DNA of 64,000 nt, taken from CAWCUK01 sp963798775. Lineage in GTDB: Bacteria; Bacteroidota; Ignavibacteria; Ignavibacteriales; Ignavibacteriaceae. Both the position numbers and the translations under genes were made by a program. The notes under the pieces are model-generated. The model was not told where the DNA came from. It saw only the letters and a program-made list of their open reading frames with translations, and made no database searches. The stretch lies in assembly GCA_963798775.1 (NCBI GenBank), contig CAWCUK010000001.1:62001-126000 (forward strand), read 5' to 3'. This document shows, in pieces, positions 35,615-44,369 of this stretch (position 1 is the first letter of the stretch; each line of letters opens with the position of its first letter).

Positions 35615-36949
35615 ATGAGTACTAACGGAGAGAAACTACAGATTTGAAACATTACAGCTTCATGCAGGCCAAGAACCGGATCCTACAACAGGTTCGCGGG
35701 CCGTTCCAATCTATCAAACCACTTCTTATAATTTTACTGATTCAAAAGCATGCAGCTGATCTTTTCGGCCTGCAAAAATTCGGTAATATCTATACTAGGA
35801 TTATGAATCCAACAACAGATGTATTTGAAAAAAGAATAGCGGCGCTTGAGGGCGGCGTGGCCGCTTTAGCAACCGCGTCAGGCCAAGCGGCGCAATTTTT
35901 GGCCATTTCCACACTTGCGCAAGCCGGTGAAAATATTGTGGCATCATCAACACTTTATCGGAGGGACTTATAATCAATTTAAAGTTGCACTTCCCCGTTT
36001 AGGAATAAACGTAAAATTTGTTGAAGGAGATAAAACGGAAGATTTTGAAAAACTTATCGATCAAAAAACAAAAGCGATATATGTTGAATCAATAGGAAAT
36101 CCGAAATTAAATGTTGCTGATTTAAAAGCACTTTCCGAATTGGCGCATAGGTACGGAATTCCATTAATTGTAGACAATACTTTCGGTGCTGCGGGTTATT
36201 TAGTCCGTCCAATTGATCATGGAGCCGATATTGTAACTGCTTCGGCAACCAAATGGATCGGCGGACACGGAACTTCAATAGGCGGAGTTATTGTAGATTC
36301 GGGCAATTTTGATTGGGGCAACGGAAATTTCCCTATATTTACCGAACCTTCTCCAGGATATCACGGTTTAAAATTCAATGAAGTTTTCGGAAAGGGTTCT
36401 CAATTCGGAAATATAGCTTTTATAATTCGTGCGCGTGTGGAAGGGCTAAGAGATTTCGGTCCGGCCATTTCACCTTTCAATTCCTTCCTTCTTTTACAGG
36501 GTTTAGAAACACTTTCGCTACGAATTGAAAGACACGGGAAAAATGGTTTAGCACTGGCAGAATGGTTAGATAAACACCCTTCCGTTGAATGGGTTTGGTA
36601 TCCGGGATTAGAAAATCACCCTTATCATGAAACAGCAAAAAAATATTTACGAAACGGGTTATTCGGTTCCATTCTATCCTTCGGAATAAAAGGCGGAATT
36701 GAAGCAGGTAAAAAATTCATCGACAATGTAAAGCTCTCGAGCCTTTTAGCTAATGTCGGAGACGCGAAGACTTTAGTTATTCATCCCGCTTCCACAACAC
36801 ACCAACAGCTTTCTGAACAAGAGCAAAAAGAAGCAGGTGTTTTACCGGAACAAATTAGAGTATCGGTAGGAATAGAACATATTGATGATATAATTGAAGA
36901 TTTTGACGCTGCTCTAAAAACGGCAGTTATTGAAGAAATAAATAATTAA
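35615..36949 (+). pseudogene. metY: O-acetylhomoserine sulfhydrylase, reading frame broken by three +1 shifts
   Basis: PLP enzyme making homocysteine from O-acetylhomoserine and sulfide. From ATG 35615: MSTNGEK, then shift at 35636, RFETLQLHAGQEPDPTTGS through NFTDS, shift in 35744-35748, KHAADLFGLQKFGNIYTRIM through NIVASSTLY, shift at 35959, GGTYNQFKVALPRLG to the end at 36949. Each shift is one extra base. Together they restore the first frame, and the joined protein (about 444 aa) matches the family without other damage. The PLP lysine is in SATKWIGGHGTSIGG. Taken literally, the gene could not make a full enzyme. Sequence error in this stretch is my first explanation, but the gene is listed as broken because the sequence shown is. 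Confidence 0.85.
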
Positions 36950-36957
36950 TTTTACTG

Positions 36958-36988
36958 AAAGAGGAACTCACAAGGTTCCTCTTTTTTG
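36958..36988 (+). terminator. Hairpin terminator between metY and metX
   Basis: AAAGAGGAAC (36958-36967) pairs with GTTCCTCTTT (36975-36984), followed by further T. Placed 26 bp before the metX ATG. As with ahpC-ahpD, an in-operon terminator would lower downstream expression. Confidence 0.75.
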
Positions 36989-37013
36989 ATGATAATCAAA
37001 CACAATTATTAAT

Positions 37014-38186
37014 ATGGAAATACTTAAAAAAGAAAAAGAAAAATTAATAGCAGAGACACATTTTACGGAAATATTTGATGAACAGTCACCGCTTTTTTTA
37101 GAAAGCGGCGAAAGTTTATCTAAAGTGCGGGCAGCTTATCAAACCTACGGAAAATTAAATAATGAAGGTACTAACGCAATATTAATTTGTCACGCGTTAA
37201 CAGGAAATGCCCACGCCGCCGGAGTTATAACAGAAGAAGAAATTACAAGGTCGAAAGATGAGGAATTTTTATTCAAGTATAACAAAATGTATTTAGGCAA
37301 AAAAGGATGGTGGGATTCATTAATCGGTCCCGGAAAAGCATTCGACACAAATAAATATTTCATAATTTGTTCTAATTTTTTAGGCAGCTGTTACGGAACG
37401 ACAGGGCCCGCAAGCAGAATAAATAATGCCAGAAATTTGGCCGGAACTAGTTTCCCTACTGTGACTGTACGAGATATGGTACGGGTTCAAAAAAAATTAC
37501 TTGATAAACTAGGCGTAAAAAAACTTGTTACAGCTGCAGGCGGCTCACTGGGAGGAATGCAAGTACTTGAATGGGCGGTTATGTTTCCCGAATATTTAGA
37601 TTCAATAATTCCTATCGCAACTTCCGCAAGTCATTCCGCCTGGAGTATAGCTTTAAATCAAACAGCAAGAGAAGCAATTTTTAATGATTCCAAATGGCAA
37701 AAAGGTCTTTATAAAGAACAGCCGTTTGATGGATTAAGTCTTGCAAGAAAAATAGCTATGATAAGTTACAGAAGCGATATTTCATTTAAAGCTAAATTTA
37801 AGAGAGACCGAGTAAAACCTAACAGGGGTTTTTTCTCACCGGAAAATAATTTTCAAGTAGAAAGCTATTTAGATTACCAGGGAGAAAAACTAGTAAAAAG
37901 ATTTGATGCAAATTCATATATATCAATAACTCGGGCTATGGATTTACATGATCTCGGCTATAACAGGGGCAGTTTAGAAGAAGTACTAGGAAGTATAAAA
38001 TTAAAGACATTAAATATTGGCATTTCAACGGATGTTTTATATCCGTCCTATGAACAGAAAGAAATTTCGGCTAACATTCCAAACGCCGAATACTATGAAA
38101 TAGATTCTATATACGGCCACGACGCGTTTTTAATTGAATTCGAACAAATGACTGCAATCACAAAAAAATTTCTTGCAAACATCTAA
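37014..38186 (+). CDS. metX: Homoserine O-acetyltransferase
   Basis: Alpha/beta-hydrolase-fold acyltransferase that activates homoserine with acetyl-CoA for methionine synthesis. 390 aa. Seen: ILICHALTGNAHAAG, GWWDSLIGPGKAFDTNKYF, the nucleophile elbow TAAGGSLGGMQVLEW with Ser178, an acid in IGISTDVLYP, and the terminal His369 in YGHDAFLIEFEQ. The GGSLGGMQ motif is characteristic. It follows metY in the same direction, so it is under the met leader and SAM-I riboswitch. MetX members can be succinyltransferases. I keep acetyl because MetY is its partner. Confidence 0.94.
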   Translation: MEILKKEKEKLIAETHFTEIFDEQSPLFLESGESLSKVRAAYQTYGKLNNEGTNAILICHALTGNAHAAGVITEEEITRSKDEEFLFKYNKMYLGKKGWWDSLIGPGKAFDTNKYFIICSNFLGSCYGTTGPASRINNARNLAGTSFPTVTVRDMVRVQKKLLDKLGVKKLVTAAGGSLGGMQVLEWAVMFPEYLDSIIPIATSASHSAWSIALNQTAREAIFNDSKWQKGLYKEQPFDGLSLARKIAMISYRSDISFKAKFKRDRVKPNRGFFSPENNFQVESYLDYQGEKLVKRFDANSYISITRAMDLHDLGYNRGSLEEVLGSIKLKTLNIGISTDVLYPSYEQKEISANIPNAEYYEIDSIYGHDAFLIEFEQMTAITKKFLANI

Positions 38187-38202
38187 GTTTGCAAGAATAA
38201 AA

Positions 38203-38247
38203 AGAAAGAGGGCATGGAGCGCGGTCTGAGGTTTTAACACCATGCCC
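38203..38247 (-). terminator. Terminator of the TonB-like gene, between convergent genes
   Basis: On the minus strand GGGCATGG (38247-38240) pairs with CCATGCCC (38217-38210), and the tail TCTTTCTTTTTATT follows. A second perfect 9-bp hairpin (CTTGCAAAC..GTTTGCAAG, 38172-38195) spans the metX stop codon and, on the minus strand, is followed by AAATTTTTTT. Together they seal the metX/tonB junction. Confidence 0.7.
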
Positions 38248-38294
38248 CCTGGTGGGCCTAACGAAGAGAGTTATTAGATCTGAATTTCAAATTT

Positions 38295-38963
38295 TTATTT
38301 TAACTGGAATTTAACCGGAATCATGACTTTTACTTTTACCGGCATTCCGCGCTGTTTTCCTGGATTAAATTTCATTTCAAAAATTGCTTTTTGAGCGGCT
38401 TCATCACAACCGCCGCCTATACCTTTCTGCACTTCAGTTTTAACTACTTCACCTTTTTCATTAACGTAAGAAAGAACATAAACGGTACCTTCAACCCCTG
38501 CTCGTCTTGCAATATCAGGATAAACAATTTTTGATTGCAACGCTTGAATACCTCCAATAATTTCCGGCATTTCCTCAACAGCAACAAAAAAGCTGGGTTC
38601 CTCTTCAACAATATATTTTTTATTTATATCTTTAATTTGAGGGGGAGGCGGAGCTATATACTCGTTTATTTCCAACTCTGTACTGCTTATTTCAATATCT
38701 TCAAGAACTTCATCTGCCGGCGAAGCGATAATAATTTGAGGCTTCGGCGGCGGCGGCGGAACATTAAATTCTATAGTTGTTTGGGCAATATCTTCAACTT
38801 TAAAAAGTTCTTGAGGCGAAGTATATAATTTTTTTTCGGATTCGATGACCGGGAAATATTTAAATGCCAGAACAATTATTGAAAGAGAGCAAATTAAACT
38901 TATTTCAAGTATAAGGCGGTATCTTCCGATTAAATCCGCTTTATATGTTTTTAATTTTGCCAT
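38295..38963 (-). CDS. TonB-family energy transducer
   Basis: 222 aa from ATG 38963, chosen because GGAGGGTAAA immediately precedes it; an upstream in-frame ATG at 39005 lacks such a site. Short cytoplasmic N-terminus, one membrane span (about LILEISLICSLSIIVLAF, 18-35), a periplasmic stretch with two proline runs (VPPPPPKPQ and APPPPQIKD), and a C-terminal TonB fold (EIIGGIQALQSKIVYPDIARRAGVEGTV...VKVMIPVKFQLK). Known role: passes proton-motive force from ExbB/ExbD to outer-membrane receptors. No exbBD here, and the partner receptor is unknown. The GGIQALQSKIVYP sequence is typical of Bacteroidota TonB paralogues. Confidence 0.88.
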   Translation of the reverse strand: MAKLKTYKADLIGRYRLILEISLICSLSIIVLAFKYFPVIESEKKLYTSPQELFKVEDIAQTTIEFNVPPPPPKPQIIIASPADEVLEDIEISSTELEINEYIAPPPPQIKDINKKYIVEEEPSFFVAVEEMPEIIGGIQALQSKIVYPDIARRAGVEGTVYVLSYVNEKGEVVKTEVQKGIGGGCDEAAQKAIFEMKFNPGKQRGMPVKVKVMIPVKFQLK

Positions 38964-39350
38964 TTTACCCTCCAATCTCCGGCAAAATACCGTAAAATTG
39001 GGCAAAGGACTTTGTTCATCATTTTATATACAATCTTCATTCCAAATTTTTATTAATTTCTTATTTCTATTTTAACTTACTTTTTGCCATTTTTAATTTT
39101 AATAAAAAATTCTTTTCTCATGGGCGACAAATACGTATTTTAGTATTATCGTTTTTGAGAAAATCAGTAATTAACTGTATAACTATTCGGCAAAAATTTG
39201 TTGTTATTACACAATAAAAATTAGATAATTCTTCTGATCATTCTGGCATTATTTTCTATATATAAAGCTTAATTTGTTATGCAGCAGAACCAAAATAAAT
39301 TGTATTTATGATCATTATCATTTCTTATAAAATCTTACCCAAAAGTTTAA
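38964..39350. other. Divergent intergenic region, no gene seen
   Basis: 387 bp of AT-rich DNA between the TonB-like gene and the sensor kinase. It holds a perfect 12-bp palindrome AAATACGTATTT (39129-39140), a possible operator. No ORF with family support and no TTG/TAnnTTTG pair of correct spacing on either strand. Confidence 0.4.
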
Positions 39351-40781
39351 ATGGAAAATAATTTAAAATTTGATTTCGACCTGCTTAACAATTTCCCCGA
39401 TATGTGTTTGCTATTAGAGGGAGACGGGAATATTATCATGTTCAATTCAGCGGCGGCTCAAAAGCTTTTGCTGAATAATGCTTTTAATTATAATTTTTAT
39501 GATTTTGTGGACCCCGCTTATAGGGAAGGATTGATAAATTTTTTATCGGCACAAAATAGTAGAAAAAGCGAAGATTCATATTTCGTAAAGTTAAATTGGC
39601 GACAAAAAAATATTGAAGTAAATCTTTTTGTTTCCAAATATCAAAACGAAAAAATAACCGACGCCCAAAAGTATAATTTTATTGTAGCTCGGGATATAAC
39701 AGAAGACCGAAAAAAAGAAAGAGATTTACTCCGTTTTTATTATGTATCTGAAAATACGGTAAATCCTCTGCAAATAACTGATATACAAGGCAGAATGGTT
39801 TATGTAAATCCTGCATTTGTTGAAGCCAGCGGATATTCGAAGGAAGAAATTATTGGGAATAATCCTAATCTTTTCGGGAGCGGAAAACACTCGAAAAAAT
39901 TCTGGATGAAAATGTGGCAAACAATTACCAGTGGAAAAGTTTGGGTTGGCGAAGTTGAAAACAGAAAAAAGAACGGTGAGCCTTTTTATACTCAACTTTT
40001 AATTTCACCTATAATGGACGGGGAAGGAAATGTTACCGGATTTTTCGGTGTGCACAGGGATCTTTCTGAAAAGAAAATGCTTGAAAAACAATTAATACAT
40101 ACTCAAAAAATGGAAAGTATTGGAACTCTAGCTGCCGGAGTAGCACACGAAGTAGGAAATCCTTTAGCCTCTATTTCGGCTTTAGTTCAAGTTGTGCAAA
40201 GATCAACAGATGATTTATTTGTAAAAGAAAAACTGGAATTAGTAAAAAGTCAGGTTACAAGAATTTCAAAAATAATAAGAGATCTTGTAGATTTTTCGCG
40301 TCCGTCAAATTATGAACTTCGACTTACGGATATAAATGAAAATATATCCGAAGCCGTTGAAATAGTAAAAGTGGGGACAAAAGCAAAAGATATTTTTTAC
40401 AAACTAAAGTTAAGCGATAATATTCCGCTGCTTCCTTTAGTTGCCGACCAGATTCAGCAGGTATTTGTTAATATACTTTTAAATGCTGTTGACGCAATTA
40501 TGGAAATGCCGGATAAAAAAGACAATTATATTGATGTAAGTTCCAAAGCAAATGAAGATGATATAATTTTAACTTTTTCCGATACAGGGCCGGGAATTCC
40601 CGAAGAAAATCAATCAAAAATATTTGAACCTTTTTACACAACAAAAAAAGAAGGAAAAGGTACAGGACTGGGTTTGTGGGTAAGTTACGGTATTATAAAA
40701 AGTTTTCAAGGAGATATAAAGGTAAAAAGTAAAATTGGTAAAGGAACAATTTTTACTATTACTCTTCCAATTCAGACTTAA
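39351..40781 (+). CDS. PAS-domain sensor histidine kinase (NtrB-like)
   Basis: 476 aa with no membrane segment, so a cytoplasmic sensor. Two PAS domains (about 10-115 and 128-240; the second contains ITDIQGRMVYVNPAFVEASG and FFGVHRDLSEKK), then the dimerisation helix with phosphorylated His266 in LAAGVAHEVGNPLASISALVQ, and the ATPase domain with ILLNAVDAIMEM (N box), FSDTGPGIPEENQSKIFEPF (G1) and KGTGLGLWVSYGII (G2). All catalytic boxes are intact. It is 14 bp from the sigma-54 activator that follows, so the two form a two-component pair. The signal is not evident. Confidence 0.93.
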   Translation: MENNLKFDFDLLNNFPDMCLLLEGDGNIIMFNSAAAQKLLLNNAFNYNFYDFVDPAYREGLINFLSAQNSRKSEDSYFVKLNWRQKNIEVNLFVSKYQNEKITDAQKYNFIVARDITEDRKKERDLLRFYYVSENTVNPLQITDIQGRMVYVNPAFVEASGYSKEEIIGNNPNLFGSGKHSKKFWMKMWQTITSGKVWVGEVENRKKNGEPFYTQLLISPIMDGEGNVTGFFGVHRDLSEKKMLEKQLIHTQKMESIGTLAAGVAHEVGNPLASISALVQVVQRSTDDLFVKEKLELVKSQVTRISKIIRDLVDFSRPSNYELRLTDINENISEAVEIVKVGTKAKDIFYKLKLSDNIPLLPLVADQIQQVFVNILLNAVDAIMEMPDKKDNYIDVSSKANEDDIILTFSDTGPGIPEENQSKIFEPFYTTKKEGKGTGLGLWVSYGIIKSFQGDIKVKSKIGKGTIFTITLPIQT

Positions 40782-40795
40782 TAAAAAAGGAAATA

Positions 40796-42151
40796 ATGCC
40801 AGGAAAAATTCTTGTTGTTGATGATGAAGAAATTATAAGAGAATCACTCTCTTATGTTTTACGAAAAGAAGGATATATTGTTGAAGAAGCGGAAAACGGG
40901 AAAGTTGCGTATGAAAAATTTTTAGAAGATTCATTCGATCTTGTTATAACCGATTTGGAAATGCCCGGGATGAAGGGAATTGAACTGCTTGCTGAAGTAA
41001 GAAAAATTAATGTTCATACCGCGGTTATAATAATTACGGCATTTGCCTCATTAGATACGGCCATTTCAGCTTTACGCAACGGCGCAAGCGATTATTTGCT
41101 AAAACCGGTAGAATTTGACGAACTACTAATCAAAATTAAAAGATTGTTTGAGATTAAGAATCTTCTGCTCGAAAATAGTATTTTAAGAAAAGAAATACAG
41201 AGAAATTATGATTTTGAAAATATTGTCGGTAAAAGCGGTTCCATCAAAAAAATTTATGAAATGATTCAAACTGTTGCCGAAACCGATAGTACAGTTTTGA
41301 TTACAGGCAACAGCGGAACCGGGAAAGAGCTTGTCGCTCGCGCTCTTCATTTTAAAAGCAAAAGAAAAAATAAACCTTTTATAGCTGTAAACTGCGGCGC
41401 AATTTCAGAAAATTTAATTGAAAGTGAATTATTCGGACATAAAAAAGGCGCGTTTACCGGTGCGATAACAGATAAAGAAGGATATATAAAAGCAGCGGAC
41501 GGCGGCACTCTTTTCCTTGATGAAATAAGCGAACTTCCACTTCAACTTCAGGTTAAATTTTTAAGGGCGCTACAGGAAAAAGAATATACTCCGGTCGGTT
41601 CTACGGCTTCAATTCCCGTAAATGTAAGATTTATTGCTTCCACTAACCGGGAGCTGGAGACGGAAATAAAAAACAATACTTTTAGAGAAGATCTTTATTA
41701 CCGTTTAAATGTTATAGAAATTAATCTTCCTTCTCTTAAGGAAAGAGAAGAAGATATTCCCCTTCTCGCGGATCATTTTCTTGATAAATACAGAAAAGAG
41801 ATGAAGAAGAATATAAAAGGAATTGACAGCGAGGCAATGCGCGCTTTAATGGCTTACGAATGGAAAGGTGAAATACGAGAACTAGAAAATATAATTGAAC
41901 GATCCGTTATTTTTTGTAAAGAAGAATTTATTACTCTAAAAGATCTGCCGCAAGCTTTTAAACCTAATACAGGCGTTACAGATTATTCCAAAATCGGTTC
42001 GCTTGAAGAATCAGTAAGAAAATTTGAGAAAGATTATATTCTTAAAGCTTTAGAAAATAATAATTTCGATAAAGAAAAAACAGCTGAACTACTTCAGGTT
42101 GGACTTTCTACATTGTACAGAAAATTAAAAGAACTTGATATTAAAGTTTAA
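40796..42151 (+). CDS. Sigma-54-dependent response regulator (NtrC family)
   Basis: 451 aa in three parts. Receiver 1-120 with acidic pocket VVDDEE, phospho-acceptor Asp53 (VITDLEMPG) and Lys103 region LLKPVEF. AAA+ domain about 140-380 with Walker A GNSGTGKELVARAL (171-184), the sigma-54 contact loop GAFTGA (218-223), and Walker B GGTLFLDEISELP. C-terminal FIS-type HTH ending LLQVGLSTLYRKLKELDIKV. Activates transcription from -24/-12 promoters when phosphorylated by the upstream kinase. Possible nearby target: the receiver/UspA genes downstream. Confidence 0.95.
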   Translation: MPGKILVVDDEEIIRESLSYVLRKEGYIVEEAENGKVAYEKFLEDSFDLVITDLEMPGMKGIELLAEVRKINVHTAVIIITAFASLDTAISALRNGASDYLLKPVEFDELLIKIKRLFEIKNLLLENSILRKEIQRNYDFENIVGKSGSIKKIYEMIQTVAETDSTVLITGNSGTGKELVARALHFKSKRKNKPFIAVNCGAISENLIESELFGHKKGAFTGAITDKEGYIKAADGGTLFLDEISELPLQLQVKFLRALQEKEYTPVGSTASIPVNVRFIASTNRELETEIKNNTFREDLYYRLNVIEINLPSLKEREEDIPLLADHFLDKYRKEMKKNIKGIDSEAMRALMAYEWKGEIRELENIIERSVIFCKEEFITLKDLPQAFKPNTGVTDYSKIGSLEESVRKFEKDYILKALENNNFDKEKTAELLQVGLSTLYRKLKELDIKV

Positions 42152-42174
42152 CCGGCTGTTATTTTACACTTTTT

Positions 42175-42216
42175 GTTTCTCATTAATGAATCATTTCCTT
42201 TCCATTAATGAGAAAC
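42175..42216. repeat. Perfect 14-bp inverted repeat after the NtrC-type gene
   Basis: GTTTCTCATTAATG (42175-42188) and CATTAATGAGAAAC (42203-42216), with a 14-nt loop, start 24 bp after the regulator's stop codon. No run of T follows on the plus strand. It can be a weak transcription barrier, an mRNA end-protecting hairpin, or a binding site for a dimeric regulator. Confidence 0.5.
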
Positions 42217-42295
42217 TTATTTAGAATTTTGCCTTTCCTATTTTATTAAGACTAAAGAAAACAATAATAAAAGTTATGGTTTGCCAATGATTTTA

Positions 42296-42310
42296 TTGGC
42301 ATGTAAATGG
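42296..42310 (+). promoter_or_regulatory. Weak sigma-54 promoter-like site
   Basis: TTGGCAT-N4-ATGG fits six of seven bases of the -24 element but only half of the -12 element (TTGC expected). It lies 56 bp before a receiver-like gene and downstream of a sigma-54 activator gene, which is why I list it at all. Confidence 0.2.
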
Positions 42311-42365
42311 ATATAATACTCCTACCATTGCGGATTTTTATACACATTTTTTCAACTTGTTACTC

Positions 42366-42716
42366 ATGAAAAATATAATATTTTATAGTTCAGACTTTAA
42401 TATGGGTTTTAGTTTACTGATGTTCTTACAGAACATTTACAGTGTAACAACAACCACAAGTTTAGATGTTTTAAAATCAATTACACTTAATTCTAAATTT
42501 GATTTAATAATTTTAGACACTGAACCATCGGCAGAAATTGAAGCTTATTTAAAAGAAGTTAAAGCTAAATTTCAAACTCCGTTTGTTCTAACGTATGTTT
42601 ATAAAGATAAGTTCAAACAGTTTGAAAATGAAATAAGAAAATATGTTAATTCAATTTTTTATAAACCATACGACTTAAACGAGGTATCTTCTACTCTTTC
42701 TACTCTTGTAGCTTAA
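42366..42716 (+). CDS. Stand-alone degenerate receiver-domain protein
   Basis: 116 aa starting MKNIIFYSSDFNMGFS at ATG 42366 (an upstream TTG adds three residues only). The fold of a response-regulator receiver is visible: Asp51 in FDLIILDTEPS at the phosphorylation position, Thr76 in FVLTYVYK, and Lys100 in SIFYKPYDLNEV. However the acidic pair that binds Mg in normal receivers, usually DD in the first loop, is replaced by SS-D. No output domain. It may be a phosphate sink, a ligand for a kinase, or non-phosphorylated. Next to a two-component pair and 27 bp upstream of a UspA gene. Confidence 0.7.
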   Translation: MKNIIFYSSDFNMGFSLLMFLQNIYSVTTTTSLDVLKSITLNSKFDLIILDTEPSAEIEAYLKEVKAKFQTPFVLTYVYKDKFKQFENEIRKYVNSIFYKPYDLNEVSSTLSTLVA

Positions 42717-42743
42717 TGGTTTTATAAAAAGGGAGGCGCTACT

Positions 42744-43247
42744 ATGATAGAATTTAAAAATATATTAGTACCTGTTGATTTTTCAGATAATTCCGTACAA
42801 GCACTTGATTTCGGACAATACCTTGCCAAACAGAATAAAGCTCTTCTTCATGTACTTCATATAATTGAGCCGGTTTATTTTCCTCATGAATCTTACAAAT
42901 CCGACAATGATGTTTACCTTCATGAAACAAGAATAAGAGACGCTAAAAGAGAACTTTCCAAATTTATTGTAAAAAATTCTAAAACCGGAATTGATTTTAC
43001 AGAAGTTCTAAACGTAGGAAAACCTTTTGAAGAAATTTTAACATATTCCCAATCAAAGAAAATTGATGTTATTGTTATGGCAAGTCATGGATGGACAAGC
43101 TTAAGCCACTTAACAACAGGCAGTGTTACTAACAAAGTAATGCGACTTTCTGAAATTCCAGTTATCTGTGTAAAAGTAAATAACGCAAATCTGCCGAAAG
43201 GAACGGCGGCAAGTAAATATACTTTAGCCGAAAACTGGATGGGATAA
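42744..43247 (+). CDS. Universal stress protein (UspA family)
   Basis: 167 aa single Usp domain. Seen: KNILVPVDFSDNSVQALDFG at the start and DVIVMASHGWTSLSHLTTGS near 110-130, where ATP-binding family members usually have GRSGLSRLLLGS; here the second Gly of GxxG is Ser, so ATP binding is uncertain. C-terminal tail after VICVKV is about 25 residues with no known motif. GGGAGG lies 9 nt before the ATG. It probably forms a transcript with the preceding receiver gene. Role in stress survival is known for the family only in general. Confidence 0.88.
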   Translation: MIEFKNILVPVDFSDNSVQALDFGQYLAKQNKALLHVLHIIEPVYFPHESYKSDNDVYLHETRIRDAKRELSKFIVKNSKTGIDFTEVLNVGKPFEEILTYSQSKKIDVIVMASHGWTSLSHLTTGSVTNKVMRLSEIPVICVKVNNANLPKGTAASKYTLAENWMG

Positions 43248-43261
43248 TTGAACCGGAAATT

Positions 43262-43303
43262 TTATATCATTCAGTTTTTTAATAGAAGAACTGAATGATA
43301 TAA
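43262..43303. repeat. Perfect 15-bp inverted repeat between convergent genes
   Basis: TTATATCATTCAGTT (43262-43276) and AACTGAATGATATAA (43289-43303), with a 12-nt loop. Situated 15 bp after the UspA stop and before the aldo/keto reductase end. No good T-run on either strand. Probably a shared 3' hairpin for both transcripts. Confidence 0.55.
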
Positions 43304-43339
43304 AAGAAGAAATCTTACCTATCGCTTTTCAACAAAATA

Positions 43340-44332
43340 CTAACCTTGCTTTTCCATTAAATCAACAAGTTTATATAATTTTTCATTGTATAACTCTTTA
43401 ATAAGGTCAACATCTTTTCGCGGAAGTTGTTTTATCGCTTTAGTATTTAGTTCGGCTTGTTCCGGAGTTTTAATTCCCGGAATTACAGTTGAAATTTCCT
43501 GTAAACTTAAAATATAACTCATACTTAAATCTGTTTTAGAAAAATTATTTTTTTTGGCAATCGGCCAAACATCTTCTAAATAATCTAATGATTCCGCTAA
43601 AAGCTCAGGCGGAAGCCTAAACGCGCGATGATCATCTTTTGAAAATCGTGTTTCTTTGGAAAACTTACCTGTCAGCAATCCAAATTGAAGCGGCATTCGG
43701 GCAATAATTCCGTATCCGTTTTGTGCGGCTTTTTCTAAAACATTTAAAGCTTTTTGATTTATGATATTAAATACTAGCTGAAAACCGGAGGCCAAATTTC
43801 TTTCCATAAGAAAATCCGCTTCAGGGGAAGGATGAAAAGTATTTAAAGATAAACCCCAGTATCTAATTTTTCCTTCCTTTTTAAGCTGTTCCATAGCTTC
43901 AATACACTCCCCATTTTCAAGATGGGAAAGTTTTGCTGAATGAAGCTGATAATAATCAATTACTTCTCTTTTTAATCTTTTCAGACTTTTATCGCACGCT
44001 TCAAGAATATGATTTTTGGAATAATCGAGGCGGATAGAATTATCAATATTTAAACGATGACCAACTTTGGTAGCGATAATAACATCTTTTTTATCAGCTA
44101 AAGTTTTACCGATTAATTCTTCCGAATGTCCTAAACCGTAAAAATTCGCGGTATCATAAAAAGTAATTCCAAGATCGTACGCTTTTTTGAGTGAAGCAAT
44201 TGAAACTTCATCGTTAACAGGCCCCCAGCCGATAGGAATATCGCCGGCCATTGAAGGCCCACCGATTCCCCAAGCACCAAACCCCACTTCACTTACTTCT
44301 AAATCTGTATTTCCAAATTTTCTATAATTCAT
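43340..44332 (-). CDS. Aldo/keto reductase
   Basis: 330 aa (beta/alpha)8 oxidoreductase. Seen: MNYRKFGNTDLEVSEVGFGAWG, the catalytic Asp and Tyr in ITFYDTANFYGLGHSEELIG, the Lys in VIIATKVGH, and the His in DYYQLHSAKLSHL, the standard Asp-Tyr-Lys-His set. Near the C-terminus STVIPGIKTPEQAELN binds NADPH as in the AKR11/12-like enzymes. The substrate is not predictable. It follows the NUDIX gene at 37 bp on the same strand; the pair may be one transcript. Confidence 0.9.
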   Translation of the reverse strand: MNYRKFGNTDLEVSEVGFGAWGIGGPSMAGDIPIGWGPVNDEVSIASLKKAYDLGITFYDTANFYGLGHSEELIGKTLADKKDVIIATKVGHRLNIDNSIRLDYSKNHILEACDKSLKRLKREVIDYYQLHSAKLSHLENGECIEAMEQLKKEGKIRYWGLSLNTFHPSPEADFLMERNLASGFQLVFNIINQKALNVLEKAAQNGYGIIARMPLQFGLLTGKFSKETRFSKDDHRAFRLPPELLAESLDYLEDVWPIAKKNNFSKTDLSMSYILSLQEISTVIPGIKTPEQAELNTKAIKQLPRKDVDLIKELYNEKLYKLVDLMEKQG

Positions 44333-44369
44333 AACATTTCCTCAATAATTTGTAAATGGAAAAATAAAA

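Noticed and set aside
35644..35973. Separate small protein at the start of metY
   Set aside because: Its C-terminal half is MetY sequence and its N-terminal part is an out-of-frame reading of MetY; it is a product of two frame breaks.
38187..38294. Possible small structured RNA between metX and the TonB-like gene
   Set aside because: The GC-rich hairpin is followed by a U-rich tail on the minus strand and is best read as the TonB-like gene's terminator.
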